From Pseudochryseolinea flava (GTDB taxonomy: Bacteria; Bacteroidota; Bacteroidia; Cytophagales; Cyclobacteriaceae): a stretch of 64,000 bases of DNA. This document shows positions 32,471-42,303 of the stretch, in pieces (position 1 is the stretch's first letter; each line of letters starts with the position of its first letter). The notes below the pieces were generated by a model. It was not told the DNA's origin, searched no databases, and saw only the letters and a list, made by a program, of their open reading frames with translations. The position numbers were made by a program, and so were the translations under genes. Location: the NCBI RefSeq assembly GCF_003286915.1, contig NZ_QMFY01000017.1:51089-115088 (forward strand). Reading direction: 5' to 3'.

Positions 32471-35395
32471 TTATAGGTATAGCAGTACCCTTGTTCCTTG
32501 CTCTGGTGGTTTCTGGTCCACAATTTCCATGCGGTATACTTTATCGCTTTTGTTGCTCAATATCGATAGTCGTTCTCGAATCAAATTGATACCGCGTGGT
32601 ACATGTGTGCGATTGTGGTTTATCGTCCGACCAACGCCATTATCTTCAACTTCAACATACGTTCCGTTCTCAAGCATCGAGAAGCGTATAACAATTCTTC
32701 CTTTTTTTTTCAAGGGCATGATACCATGGATAAGCGCATTCTCTACAAAGGGTTGAATGGTCATCGACGGAATAAATGTGTTGGCTGTATCGAGATTCGG
32801 CGCGGTAAGAATCTCGAAATCGAATTGCTGATTAAAACGCATGCTTTCGATTTCCAAATAATGATTTAGAAATGCGATTTCCGCCTCTATCGTTACAAAC
32901 GAGCGCGATGTGTTGTCAAGAATCATGCGCATGAGTTTACTGAAACGACTTAATAATCGATTTGCTGTTTTGGTATCAGACGTGATGAAGAACTTCTGAA
33001 TCGTATTGAGTGTGTTGAAAATGAAATGAGGGTTCATTTGTGCTACCAGTGCTTTCAGCTCAGATTCAATCAATCGATCGTGGAGTAAAACTTTCTTGTA
33101 GTTAGCATGGTATGCATTTCGGATGATTAACGACGTGGTGAAAATAACGATAATCATGGCGCCCATGATAAACCACCACTCATACCATATTGGTTTCTTG
33201 ATTTGTATCGATAGTGACTTCGTATACTTACTCCACTGGCCGTCGGCGTTACGCGCTTGCACACTGAAGTGGTAGTCCCCAGGTTGCAGCGACGAAAACT
33301 CAAGTTCATTCGATTTTGTCATTGTCCAGGTTGAATCTGTATCCCTAATCTTATAGCGGTAGTAGATATCATTCGTAGTGAACGATCGCGCTGCGAGCAC
33401 TAAACGAATATTGTTTTGGTCGTAGGGAAGTATTAGTTCACGGGTGGTCATCGCCTGTTTTTCACCATTAACAAACATGCTGGTGACATGTGCGCTAATT
33501 TCATTTTGCTGCTGAAATGTTTTGGGAAGGATGATGATACCTTCGGCAGTGGCAAGCCATAGGTTTGTGTTGTCTGATGTGATATCGTTGAAGTCGACAG
33601 TTTCGGATGTGAAAATTGCACCAAGTTGAATTTTGTTTTCAGCGACACTTGCCCGATATACCTTATGGCGCGATACGATCCACGTGACATCATTCTCGTC
33701 GATGTAAAAACGAATTGCGGCATGCTGTCCAATGCCGTTACTGTCGTCGAGCACACTCACGAGATTAAAGTCTCGATCAAGCACCACAATAGCGGTAGCG
33801 TCAACCAATATCCAAATATTGCCATCACGCGCCTGTTCAATTTGTTTGATTCGATGTTTCAGATAAGGATGTATGCTCGAGAAATTTGATGTCTCTCCAT
33901 TTTCAATTTTTACAAGACCTTTTCTTGTACCGCATAGAATCTGCTGTTCAGCCGTAAGACATAATGCATTCGTACGCTCGAAGAAAATGCGACCTTCCGG
34001 AGCGTAGAAGAAGGCGACATCTTTTCGTTTGTTAAGGTCAGACCGGTTAAATACTTTTAGACCAGCGTAGCCTGTTTCAAGAATAAAGCGATCCGGTAAA
34101 ACAGCGATTGAATTTATTGTTGCACGAGGAAAGGACGTTTCCACTTGATTGCCGACAAGCTTAATGATACCAACAGCTTTGCCAGTTATCCATGTTGTAT
34201 CGCCATCGGAAATGATTTCATCGACACGAACGTTGTCGGTAGGGATCGGAGAGGGGAAATGCCGAATAGAATAATCTTTCGCATCGATGCTTGCAAAGGC
34301 ACCATTTTCACGAACGGCAAGAATATCGCGTTTCGGCGTCAGGTGAATTCTCCGTACTGGATTCTCAAGGGAGTTTTCGAATGGAATTCTTTTGATGTGC
34401 GGCGAGGGTACATAATAAACGCCGCGATTAAGGGTTGTGAACCAAAAGCCGTTGTCGGTATCTTTTAAAGCGTGAGAAACAATGGCACCGGGTAAGTAAG
34501 ATGTCGCTTCCTTTATAGTCGGTGTCTTGGAATTCCAATGCGTAACGCCTGCTGTATGATAGACCCACGAGCTATCACCTGTGATGGGAAGCATCCCGAG
34601 GATGGTCAACTCGGAGGGCTTTCTTGTAAACGTAAATTCGCCATAATTAATGTCGGCGAGTGAGCTTCCTTCTGCAGTGTTATTGAAAAGCGGAAAATGC
34701 AATGTCGTCTGTGCCGTGTCGATGTAGATTTTACGACTGGCATCTGATGTCAACGACATTCCTGGTATTTCTCTGAATAGATATCTCTTAGGATCAGCGG
34801 GATCGAAAATCAGAATTCCCGTAGATGTGAGCGCATATATTTTCTTTTGGTGCGACCACAAATAGAATACCGTATGATCTAACGCAGCGTTGTTGTTCGC
34901 CAATTTACGTGGAAACGCCGTTGAAGAACCATCAGCATGCAATAAAAATATTCCCTTCGTCATCGCGCTCACCCAAATGTTCCCGAGATGATCTTCTTGG
35001 AAACCACTGTAGATGTCGTTGAGATCAAGGGCGGCTAACGTTGAATCGTTGGAAGAGTTGAAGAAGCTCCCATTCTTGTAATAGCTTATTCGACCATTGA
35101 AGGGGAGAAACCAAAGACGTTGTTGTGAATCTTCGATGATGCGGAATATCTCGTTGTCAGATAAATGGTGCTGCGGTGTGTATGTAGTAAACGAGTGCCC
35201 GTCATATTTGCATACACCAGCGTCTGTGCCAAACCATAGGAACCCATCGTGGTCCTGCGTTGCATAATATACAGTATTACTCGGGAGGCCCGCCGAGGTT
35301 GTGTAGTTATTGTAGTACAGTGTCTGCGCAAAAACCGAACAGGTACCTCCTAAAGATAGAAGCACGATCAAGAGGCGTTGTATGGGGCGTTGCAT
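32471..35395 (-). CDS. Sensor histidine kinase with beta-propeller (Reg_prop) and Y_Y_Y domains
   Basis: A 974-residue LytS/YpdA-like sensor. After a signal peptide ending SVFAQ, residues 20-680 form the propeller with repeated G-DxxGFLWFGTDAGVCKYDG-like blades (for example DHDGFLWFGTDAGVCKYDG and ENGETSNF). A Y_Y_Y domain (YRYKIRDTDSTW) follows, then a transmembrane helix at about 745-770 and the His_kinase dimerisation region LKALVAQMNPHFIFNTLNTIQ with His790. The HATPase-like tail (VENALIHGIMPL, EDNGVG) ends the protein. It belongs with the downstream LytTR regulator; the ligand is probably an extracytoplasmic glycan or peptide. Confidence 0.95.
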   Translation of the reverse strand: MQRPIQRLLIVLLSLGGTCSVFAQTLYYNNYTTSAGLPSNTVYYATQDHDGFLWFGTDAGVCKYDGHSFTTYTPQHHLSDNEIFRIIEDSQQRLWFLPFNGRISYYKNGSFFNSSNDSTLAALDLNDIYSGFQEDHLGNIWVSAMTKGIFLLHADGSSTAFPRKLANNNAALDHTVFYLWSHQKKIYALTSTGILIFDPADPKRYLFREIPGMSLTSDASRKIYIDTAQTTLHFPLFNNTAEGSSLADINYGEFTFTRKPSELTILGMLPITGDSSWVYHTAGVTHWNSKTPTIKEATSYLPGAIVSHALKDTDNGFWFTTLNRGVYYVPSPHIKRIPFENSLENPVRRIHLTPKRDILAVRENGAFASIDAKDYSIRHFPSPIPTDNVRVDEIISDGDTTWITGKAVGIIKLVGNQVETSFPRATINSIAVLPDRFILETGYAGLKVFNRSDLNKRKDVAFFYAPEGRIFFERTNALCLTAEQQILCGTRKGLVKIENGETSNFSSIHPYLKHRIKQIEQARDGNIWILVDATAIVVLDRDFNLVSVLDDSNGIGQHAAIRFYIDENDVTWIVSRHKVYRASVAENKIQLGAIFTSETVDFNDITSDNTNLWLATAEGIIILPKTFQQQNEISAHVTSMFVNGEKQAMTTRELILPYDQNNIRLVLAARSFTTNDIYYRYKIRDTDSTWTMTKSNELEFSSLQPGDYHFSVQARNADGQWSKYTKSLSIQIKKPIWYEWWFIMGAMIIVIFTTSLIIRNAYHANYKKVLLHDRLIESELKALVAQMNPHFIFNTLNTIQKFFITSDTKTANRLLSRFSKLMRMILDNTSRSFVTIEAEIAFLNHYLEIESMRFNQQFDFEILTAPNLDTANTFIPSMTIQPFVENALIHGIMPLKKKGRIVIRFSMLENGTYVEVEDNGVGRTINHNRTHVPRGINLIRERLSILSNKSDKVYRMEIVDQKPPEQGTRVLLYL

Positions 35396-35610
35396 TGAAT
35401 TATTTACAAACGCAAGATACTGTAAAGTTAGCCGAAAATCGCTACCGGAATTCTAACCTAAAGGTACGGGATACTCAACAGACAACACGGAATACTCAAG
35501 CAGCGCTTAAGGATACCAACAACCTTTCCGCAGCAAAGTAAATTTACTTCCTCAAGCGGAATTGAGCCAGCCACCTTGAACAAAACAAAACCAATTCAAT
35601 TAAAACCTCA

Positions 35611-36990
35611 ATGAAAACGAAAACCATTTTTTGCGCAGTAGTCTGCAGCTTGTCAATTTTCTCATGCTCCTCATCTTCTGACGAAGATCCTGGCCCTTCG
35701 ATAGACACAAACCCTTTCATTGCAACGATCGGATCGACGAAGCAAGATCAAGGCAATGCGATTGCTGTAGATGCCTCCGGAAATACGTTTGTCGCGGGTA
35801 CGTTTGTGAACGCGCTTAAAGTTGGTCCAACAGATTTAAGTTCCGATGAAGATGGTGGGTACAACTTGTTTATCGTAAAATATAACAGCACGGGCGCACC
35901 GCAGTGGGCCAAAAGTGCAACAACAGAAGACGGTCAAATGTCTGCCCATGGTATTTCAGTAGATGCTGATGGCAATGTATATGTTGTAGGGAATTTTACC
36001 ATCGACGCTTCATTTGGCGATATTAAAAAGACCGGAACAGAAGCCACGGAAATATTTTTTGCGAAATACAACAAGGACGGTGTTGTGCAATGGGTTAAAA
36101 CTTTTGGTGGCGCCGGTACAGACAACGGACTCGAGATAAGAACGGATACTGATGGAAACACGTATATGGTAGGTTCATTCTCAGGTACAGCCACGTTTGG
36201 TGAAACGGTATTGACATCAAATGGTAATGCCGACATTTTCTTAGCGAAGATAAATAAAGAAGGATTAGTGTCTTGGGCTGCGCATGTTGGAGGTGGCGCG
36301 GGTGACGATAAGGGAATAGGTGTCGCCATCAATGGATCATTCATTTATGTAACTGGTATTGCACGCGATAATGTAAAATTTGGAGGAAACGATTTTACGG
36401 GCAGCGGCACGATGATGTTTGTCGCACAGTATGGTAAAGACGGTAGCTACAAGTGGGCGAAGCGTCCTGCGGGGACGGCTACAGAGGGAAGCTCGGTTGC
36501 ACTTGATAGCGAAGGAAATGTTTATACGATAGGAACATTATATGCGAAAGCAGACTTCGGGTCATACGCGCTTGTACCGGTGGAAGGTAAATATGCCTTT
36601 CTTGCGAAATTTTCTTCAGCCGGTAATGTTCAGTGGGCGAAAGTTTTTCCCGGTGATGGTGCAGAATTAACATTAGCAGCAGGACCGTCAGATAAACTGT
36701 ACGCTATCGGAAGATTTTCAGTGGTAGCCGGATTTGCAGCCACGCATCAATTCAATTCAGCAGGATTCTCCGATATCTACCTCGCGCGCTTCAGTAAAGA
36801 AAATGGTACTGTCGATTGGGCTATGCGCGGCGGCGGAACGGATTTCGACGTTCCTGGAAGTGCTGTTGTCGACGCTGCTGGCAACTTGTATTCAACTGGA
36901 TTTTTCCTCGACGAAGCAACGTTCAATTCAACCACTGCCGTGAAGACCGCTGGGTTACACGATGCATTCGTGTGGAAAGTTCATCCATAA
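35611..36990 (+). CDS. SBBP-repeat beta-propeller lipoprotein
   Basis: A 459-residue exported lipoprotein; the signal ends in SIFSCSSSSDED (Cys about 19). Most of it is a series of SBBP-type blades of about 55 residues, each with a DxxGNxYxxGxF...FG or SDG-like core, such as DASGNTFVAGTFVNALKV and DTDGNTYMVGSFSGTATFG. The fold is a beta-propeller; its role may be adhesion or ligand presentation at the cell surface. It lies downstream of the divergent kinase gene by 215 bp and directly upstream of a paralogue (42 bp). Confidence 0.85.
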   Translation: MKTKTIFCAVVCSLSIFSCSSSSDEDPGPSIDTNPFIATIGSTKQDQGNAIAVDASGNTFVAGTFVNALKVGPTDLSSDEDGGYNLFIVKYNSTGAPQWAKSATTEDGQMSAHGISVDADGNVYVVGNFTIDASFGDIKKTGTEATEIFFAKYNKDGVVQWVKTFGGAGTDNGLEIRTDTDGNTYMVGSFSGTATFGETVLTSNGNADIFLAKINKEGLVSWAAHVGGGAGDDKGIGVAINGSFIYVTGIARDNVKFGGNDFTGSGTMMFVAQYGKDGSYKWAKRPAGTATEGSSVALDSEGNVYTIGTLYAKADFGSYALVPVEGKYAFLAKFSSAGNVQWAKVFPGDGAELTLAAGPSDKLYAIGRFSVVAGFAATHQFNSAGFSDIYLARFSKENGTVDWAMRGGGTDFDVPGSAVVDAAGNLYSTGFFLDEATFNSTTAVKTAGLHDAFVWKVHP

Positions 36991-37032
36991 CGTTTCCTAA
37001 AAATTCTGTAGACACATAGAAACAAATCATAT

Positions 37033-38463
37033 ATGAATAAAAGTATTAAACTATTTCTTGGCTTTCCTTTACTGATTGCCGCGATGCTTTTTCTGAATGC
37101 ATGTTCTTCCGATAGCGATCCTGAGCCTGATCCTAATCCAGAACCAGAACCTGAAGTGCCAAGTAATAAAACACCGTTTCTAAAAAAGATCGGTGGCACA
37201 GGCGATGATTATATCTCAGCATCAATTACGGATGACAAAGGAAATCTCTATGTTACCGGAGCCTTTAATGGTACAGCGTCGTTCGGAAAATCTGATCTCA
37301 CCTCTTTAGGTGGCGTTGATGCTTACGTTGCAAAATACAATACGAACGGAGATCTCATATGGGTTGTGCCAATCGCCGGAACGCAATACAGTTATGGTCG
37401 CGCACTCACATTCGATAAAGCAGGCAATGTTTGTGTTGTTGGTGATTTTAACGGGACCGTAAATGTAGCGGGTACAAATCTTACGGCATTCGGACAATAC
37501 AATACTTTCATTGTGAGGGTCACGTTGGCGGGCGTGCTCGTATCGGCGATTAGAGATGGTATAGGCACGGCGAACTCGGGAAGTTCCGGTCTCACATGGC
37601 CAAGGGCAGTAACTTTCGATAGCGATGGCAATATGTACATGGCCGGATCATTTTATTATGAAGCGAAATTCGGAAACTTATCGGTGATCGGCGATCCGGA
37701 TATGGACGGGCAAATGTTTGTAGTGAAATACAACCCTGACGGAAGTGCTGCCTGGGTACAGAAGAGCTCTGCGGGAGCGAATGCCAGCGGTATAGCCGTG
37801 TCGCCATCGAGCGCACTCGTTTATGTAACGGGTACGTTATACGGAAAGAGTAGCTTCGGCGCAACGGAGCTTACGTCGAAAGGAGAGGGAGATGTGTTGT
37901 TAGTAGGCTACCAAATTGAAAACGGTGCTGTGAATAGCGCGCAAAATTTTGGCGGTACGGGTGGTGATGGTGCAACCGACATCGCTTTTGATCAATATGG
38001 TCAAATTTTTTTAGTGGGATATTTTACAGGACAAGCAACATTTGGAAAATATACACTCGATGCTGGCGCATACAATGATATGTTCTTGTTTAGAGTGGGC
38101 AACGGCGGCTACTACTGGACTAAACAGTTGAAGGGATACGCGATGGCAAATGACCTGATGATCAACAATAATGGTATATACGTGACAGGGTGGTTCAGTA
38201 ATAAGGTAACATTTGGAAGCACAGACGTAACGTCTCGTGGAAGCCTGGATGCTTTTGCAATGAAGTATAGCTTAGGTGGCACTGTACAATGGTATGGCAC
38301 AGCCGGCGGTACTGGAAATGATCGTGGCGAGTCAGTTGCAACCGATGCACTGGGCAATGTATTCATGTCTGGTGATTTTCAAAGTACTATCCACTACGGT
38401 GAGAAAAATGTAGCCAGTGCAGGTGCCACCGATGCCATGATGGTTAAATATGTGATGGACTAA
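37033..38463 (+). CDS. SBBP-repeat beta-propeller lipoprotein, paralogue
   Basis: A 476-residue exported lipoprotein; the signal peptide ends in FLNACSSDSDPEPDPNPEPEPE, an acidic/proline linker after the lipidated Cys. The same blade type as the upstream gene is repeated, including TDDKGNLYVTGAFNGTASFG and LIWVVPIAGTQYSYGRAL. It follows the upstream gene by 42 bp and ends in a strong terminator, so the two are probably co-transcribed duplicates. The linker differs from the first copy, which may give a different distance from the membrane. Confidence 0.85.
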   Translation: MNKSIKLFLGFPLLIAAMLFLNACSSDSDPEPDPNPEPEPEVPSNKTPFLKKIGGTGDDYISASITDDKGNLYVTGAFNGTASFGKSDLTSLGGVDAYVAKYNTNGDLIWVVPIAGTQYSYGRALTFDKAGNVCVVGDFNGTVNVAGTNLTAFGQYNTFIVRVTLAGVLVSAIRDGIGTANSGSSGLTWPRAVTFDSDGNMYMAGSFYYEAKFGNLSVIGDPDMDGQMFVVKYNPDGSAAWVQKSSAGANASGIAVSPSSALVYVTGTLYGKSSFGATELTSKGEGDVLLVGYQIENGAVNSAQNFGGTGGDGATDIAFDQYGQIFLVGYFTGQATFGKYTLDAGAYNDMFLFRVGNGGYYWTKQLKGYAMANDLMINNNGIYVTGWFSNKVTFGSTDVTSRGSLDAFAMKYSLGGTVQWYGTAGGTGNDRGESVATDALGNVFMSGDFQSTIHYGEKNVASAGATDAMMVKYVMD

Positions 38464-38487
38464 ATCATAATGTTTGTTGGCTTTAGG

Positions 38488-38519
38488 AACCTTGCAGACT
38501 GTGGTTTGCAAGGTTTTTT
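38488..38519 (+). terminator. Rho-independent terminator of the SBBP pair
   Basis: A perfect 9-bp stem AACCTTGCA / TGCAAGGTT with a 10-nt loop is followed by TTTTTT. Confidence 0.88.
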
Positions 38520-38603
38520 CGTGCTTAGTTTTCTCCTGGCACGACAGCTCGATTTTTTGCCTGCGCTTCAAAGTATTTGTATTTTTACAACTCAATCAAC
38601 GCT

Positions 38604-38894
38604 ATGTCAAAAGATCGTGTATTTGTGCCGGAATGTGTGTTGTATGCTTGCTGCGGAAGTAAATGTAAAAAGCATGGCGGTAAGCAGCTTTACAAGTCTT
38701 TAAAAGCTGATGTGAAGTCTCGTCATCTCAAGCGCGTCGTTCAAGTCATTAAAACAGGATGTACTGACCGCTGTAAACACGGCCCAGTCCTTGCCGTGAT
38801 GCCGCAAAATGAATGGCACTTGGGCGTTGACGAATTACGAGGTAAACAAATCCTCGACGCTGCGATTGAAAACATCAAGATCTCTAGAACTTAA
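38604..38894 (+). CDS. Thioredoxin-like [2Fe-2S] ferredoxin domain protein
   Basis: A 96-residue protein. The first cysteines lie in VPECVLYACCGSKCKKHGG and the second pair in TGCTDRCKHGPVLAVMPQNEWH, spaced as in the thioredoxin-like [2Fe-2S] ferredoxins. The GPxxxVxPxxxW turn is diagnostic of the group. The C-terminal LDAAIENIKISRT is a helix. It may transfer electrons, but no partner oxidoreductase is adjacent. The start at 38604 was chosen because it directly precedes the conserved VFVPEC segment. Confidence 0.82.
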   Translation: MSKDRVFVPECVLYACCGSKCKKHGGKQLYKSLKADVKSRHLKRVVQVIKTGCTDRCKHGPVLAVMPQNEWHLGVDELRGKQILDAAIENIKISRT

Positions 38895-38958
38895 ATGCTG
38901 ATGCGCGCGTTACTTTTTTCTCTCGTTACACCATCCAATCACGCTCATTTATCATAGC

Positions 38959-39831
38959 ATGTCAAACATAGACCTCATCATCGAAGAACGCCCTGCGGAC
39001 ATTGGAAATTTTTTAGTCGGTAGACTCTTACCTTTTCGTTCCAAGCGAATGGTTGGTCCGTTTGTTTTTATTGATCACATGGGGCCGAAGTGTTTAAGTG
39101 ATTTCGAAAACATGGATGTCGGTCCGCACCCTCACATCGGGTTGTCGACTTTGACATACTTATTCGAAGGAAGTATCATGCACCGTGATAGCCTCGGGAC
39201 TTCTATAGAGATTAAACCTGGACAAATCAATTGGATGACGGCAGGGAAAGGGATTGTTCACTCAGAGCGTACACCTGAGTATCTTCGGAAATCAGAGAAG
39301 ATGTTGCACGGACTACAGATATGGGTAGCGTTGCCGAAATCATTGGAGCAGATGGAGCCCAATTTCTATCATGCCTCTGAAGAAGACATTCCGACCTGGA
39401 CAGAGGATGGTGTGCAATATAAATTGCTTGCCGGAAAAGCATTTGGTAAAACGTCGCCTGTTCCTGTTTACAGTGATTTGTTTTTTATCGAAATAAAAAA
39501 TACGGAAGAGCGCTCAGTACGTATCGGGCAACACCTATTCGGTGAGGCAGGTCTATACATTTTAGAAGGTAGTATTTTCAACAACGGCATTCGGTATGAG
39601 CCGAAGCGTATTCTTGTTTCTAAAGAGCCAAACCTTTGTGAGTTCACCATGGCTCCCAATACAACAGTTTACATATTCGGAGGCGAGCCTTTTGAAGAAG
39701 AGCGATTTATCTATTGGAATTTTGTAGCCACGGATAAAGTGCTACTAGAGGCAGCGAAAGAACGTTGGCGGAATCAAGAATTCCCTAAAATTGACGGCGA
39801 AACAGGGTTTGTACCCTTACCGGAGCGCTAG
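38959..39831 (+). CDS. Pirin family protein
   Basis: A 290-residue bicupin. The N-terminal cupin has the metal-binding set HPHIGLSTLTYLFEGSIMHRDS and the GKGIVHSERTPE histidine. The C-terminal cupin shows GEAGLYILEGS and ends in FEEERFIYWNFVATDKVLLEAAKERWR, both family marks. Some pirins act as quercetin dioxygenases or bind transcription factors; the role here is not known. It is followed by the AraC/SDR pair after an 83-bp gap. Confidence 0.93.
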   Translation: MSNIDLIIEERPADIGNFLVGRLLPFRSKRMVGPFVFIDHMGPKCLSDFENMDVGPHPHIGLSTLTYLFEGSIMHRDSLGTSIEIKPGQINWMTAGKGIVHSERTPEYLRKSEKMLHGLQIWVALPKSLEQMEPNFYHASEEDIPTWTEDGVQYKLLAGKAFGKTSPVPVYSDLFFIEIKNTEERSVRIGQHLFGEAGLYILEGSIFNNGIRYEPKRILVSKEPNLCEFTMAPNTTVYIFGGEPFEEERFIYWNFVATDKVLLEAAKERWRNQEFPKIDGETGFVPLPER

Positions 39832-39914
39832 CCAAATTGTTTGAATTTCGCAAGTTTTCCTTTCATAAACGCAACCGCGTGCTGTACTGAGGCACTATCT
39901 TCGTTTTTCGTTTT

Positions 39915-40829
39915 ATGCGTATGACAAAAAGTAGCAAAACAGAAACGTTGGAGGATTTTTATCGCCGCAAACTTGATTGGCTACCTGAAAATCTTCGGAA
40001 CGATATCGGACATTTTAACGTGTTTCGATTAGAAGATTGTGTAGGCCCAAACAAAGAACCCGTCGAATACGCACGTCGCGATTTCTACAAGGTAGCTTTA
40101 ATGCGTGGAAAACATGCATACCATTATGCGGACAGAAGCGTCGAAGTAAACGGCACTTCTCTCATATTCTTTAACCCAAATATCCCTTACACTTTCGAAC
40201 AACTTACGGCCAACCCGACTGGGTTCTTTCTCATTTTTCGCGAAGCATTTTTTACTTCTCATATAAGAGGCCGTATGCAGGATCTTCCAATGTTCGCTCA
40301 AGGAAGTAAGCCCGCTTACATTCTCGACAAAAAACAAGACAAACAGATCTCTACTATTTTTGAGAAAATGTTGGAGGAGATTGCTTCAGATTATGTCTTT
40401 AAATACGATCTGCTGCGAAACTACGTGATGGAAATTATTCATGGCGCCATGAAAATGCAGCCCTCGGAAACATTGTACCAAGATACAGATGCCAATGCAC
40501 GCATCACGGCGGTGTTTGCAGAGCTGCTGGAGCGGCAATTTCCCATTGAATCACCAGCACAACGCTTTACACTTCGATCGGCACGCGACTATGCGGAGAA
40601 ACTTGCTGTACATGTCAATCACCTCAACCGTGCTATTCGGTTAACAACTGGGAAAACAACGACGGACCTTATTGCGGACCGGCTCACCAGTGAAGCTAAG
40701 ATTTTATTGAAGCGAACAACGTGGAATATTTCAGAGATCAGCTACAGTCTTGGCTTCGAAGATCCTGCACACTTTAATCACTTTTTTAAAAAACACACAG
40801 CGGTTACGCCTTCAGCATATCGCGCATAA
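39915..40829 (+). CDS. AraC-family transcriptional regulator
   Basis: A 304-residue regulator. The N-terminal cupin-like sensor covers about 30-160 (DFYKVALMRGKHAYHYADRSVEVNGTSLIFFNPNIPYTFE). The two helix-turn-helix motifs lie at about 205-304: YAEKLAVHVNHLNRAIRLTTGKTTTDLI and ISEISYSLGFEDPAHFNHFFKKHTAVTPSAYR. It precedes the SDR gene by 108 bp, in the usual regulator-target pairing for such pairs. The effector is unknown. Confidence 0.94.
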   Translation: MRMTKSSKTETLEDFYRRKLDWLPENLRNDIGHFNVFRLEDCVGPNKEPVEYARRDFYKVALMRGKHAYHYADRSVEVNGTSLIFFNPNIPYTFEQLTANPTGFFLIFREAFFTSHIRGRMQDLPMFAQGSKPAYILDKKQDKQISTIFEKMLEEIASDYVFKYDLLRNYVMEIIHGAMKMQPSETLYQDTDANARITAVFAELLERQFPIESPAQRFTLRSARDYAEKLAVHVNHLNRAIRLTTGKTTTDLIADRLTSEAKILLKRTTWNISEISYSLGFEDPAHFNHFFKKHTAVTPSAYRA

Positions 40830-40903
40830 TTCCTCCAGCAGTGGATGTTTGAATTCCGCAAGTATCTGTTTTCTTTCAACAACTGATCGGGTTCGCGGTG
40901 CAC

Positions 40904-40911
40904 TAGTTTTG
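40904..40911 (+). promoter_or_regulatory. Candidate -7 box (TAGTTTTG) of the SDR gene
   Basis: Matches TAnnTTTG and lies 26 bases before the ATG at 40938, a normal leader. No clear TTG box is seen at -33, perhaps because the promoter needs the AraC regulator. Confidence 0.45.
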
Positions 40912-40937
40912 TCTTATCAAACAAAACAGTTAAGCAG

Positions 40938-41777
40938 ATGAAGAAAAAAGTATGGTTTGTAACCGGGGCCTCGAAAGGTCTAGGATTATCACTCGTAAAA
41001 AGATTATTGCAGGAAGGATATGCAGTAGCGGCAACATCGCGGAACATCAAAGAGCTTCAACAGGAAGTAGGAGCATCAACTGAAAATTTCTTGCCCCTGC
41101 AGATGGACTTGCTAAGCGAAGAAAGTGTTCGCCTGGCAATTGAGAAGACAATTGAAAAATTCCGTACACTAGACGTCGTTGTCAACAATGCTGGTTACGG
41201 ATTGGCAGGTGCGATTGAAGAACTCAGTGATCGCAAGACGCGCGGTAATTTTGATGTCAATGTCTTTGGATTGTTGAATGTTATTCGTGTAGCTATGCCG
41301 CACCTAAGAAGACAACAATCTGGACATATATTCAACATCGCATCAATCGCCGGATTTACTGGTGCGTTCCCCGGATTCGGAATTTATTGTGCTACAAAAT
41401 TTGCCGTGCATGGATTGTCGGAATCTTTAGCGGAAGAAGTAAAACCCTTCAACGTAAAAGTGACAATTGTTTCTCCTGGATATTTTAGAACGAAGTTTCT
41501 TGAATCTGGATCGCTTAGTGTTCCGAAGAATGAAATCAAAGACTATAAGACAGTCCGGGAGATTCAATCCTTGCATCAGAACGATTACAATGGAAATCAA
41601 CAGGGCGATCCTGACAAAGCTGCAGATGCGATGATCAATGTTGCAGAAAGCACCGACAACGTTCTTCATCTTTTCCTAGGACCTGATGCATATCAATTTG
41701 CGGAACAAAAAATGTTGTCTGTGAAAAAAGATTTGGAAGCTGTCAGAGTAATCGGGACATCAACAAGTTTCGCTTAA
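40938..41777 (+). CDS. Short-chain dehydrogenase/reductase
   Basis: A 279-residue classical SDR. The cofactor motif is TGASKGLG (about 9-16), the structural NNAGYG is at about 85, and the catalytic Ser/Tyr/Lys are in FNIASIAG and YCATKFA. The substrate loop after the PGYF motif is long, which fits a steroid- or ketone-type reductase, but no substrate can be named. The adjacent AraC-type gene probably regulates it. Confidence 0.94.
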   Translation: MKKKVWFVTGASKGLGLSLVKRLLQEGYAVAATSRNIKELQQEVGASTENFLPLQMDLLSEESVRLAIEKTIEKFRTLDVVVNNAGYGLAGAIEELSDRKTRGNFDVNVFGLLNVIRVAMPHLRRQQSGHIFNIASIAGFTGAFPGFGIYCATKFAVHGLSESLAEEVKPFNVKVTIVSPGYFRTKFLESGSLSVPKNEIKDYKTVREIQSLHQNDYNGNQQGDPDKAADAMINVAESTDNVLHLFLGPDAYQFAEQKMLSVKKDLEAVRVIGTSTSFA

Positions 41778-41861
41778 TACCGAAAATAATCGGGATTTAT
41801 TTTTCCCCGAATTTAATGTGGATTGATTGTTCTTAGCCGTGGATTTCTTTTTTATCGCTAT

Positions 41862-41897
41862 ATGTAGTTTCACATAAACAAAAAAAACAAACTACAT
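41862..41897 (+). promoter_or_regulatory. Start-codon-covering inverted repeat
   Basis: ATGTAGTTT (41862-41870) and AAACTACAT (41889-41897) are a perfect 9-bp inverted pair with an 18-nt loop. The second arm includes the A and T of the ATG at 41896, so the hairpin would hide the start. Confidence 0.35.
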
Positions 41898-42105
41898 GAA
41901 AGCACTAAAATTCTACGACAAAGAAGGAAATGGCTTTGAATTGTATGCCGATCACGAAAGACAATCAATCATCATGGAGATTGAAGCCGACCAAGATGAA
42001 CAACAGTTTGTCGAATTCGATGACGACGATATTGATGATATCATTATTGCGTTTGTGAATTTGAAAAATGAATTAATCGCCGAACGGAACGTCGGTAGCA
42101 ATTAA
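41896..42105 (+). CDS. Small acidic protein of unknown function
   Basis: A 69-residue soluble protein with net negative charge; the central stretch EFDDDDIDDIIIAF is unusually acidic. No signal peptide or known family. Its start lies in a hairpin-like inverted repeat, which suggests controlled translation. Confidence 0.5.
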   Translation: MKALKFYDKEGNGFELYADHERQSIIMEIEADQDEQQFVEFDDDDIDDIIIAFVNLKNELIAERNVGSN

Positions 42106-42120
42106 TAATTAATCTTTTCT

Positions 42121-42300
42121 TTACCGCAGTGGCGCAATGGCACAAAGATTCGCAGATGAATCGTTTCTCTGTGTCATCGCGCTTTCGCGGTAACAAAAGG
42201 CTTATCTTGAAAGGACCACAACTAAGCACAAGCTACCATATAAAATTTAAACTTTTAGCTTTCTGCTTTTATCTTTCTGCTTTCTGCTTTTAGCTCTCAA
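42121..42300. repeat. Composite intergenic repeat after the 42304 lipoprotein gene
   Basis: It has a 27-bp imperfect inverted repeat (arms 42121-42147 and 42167-42193, 20 of 27 matching), then a segment similar to 42968-43002, then tandem CTTTCTGCTTTTA-like units up to the gene end. A diverged copy follows the second lipoprotein gene (42930-43072) in the same orientation. Confidence 0.6.
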
Positions 42301-42303
42301 GCC

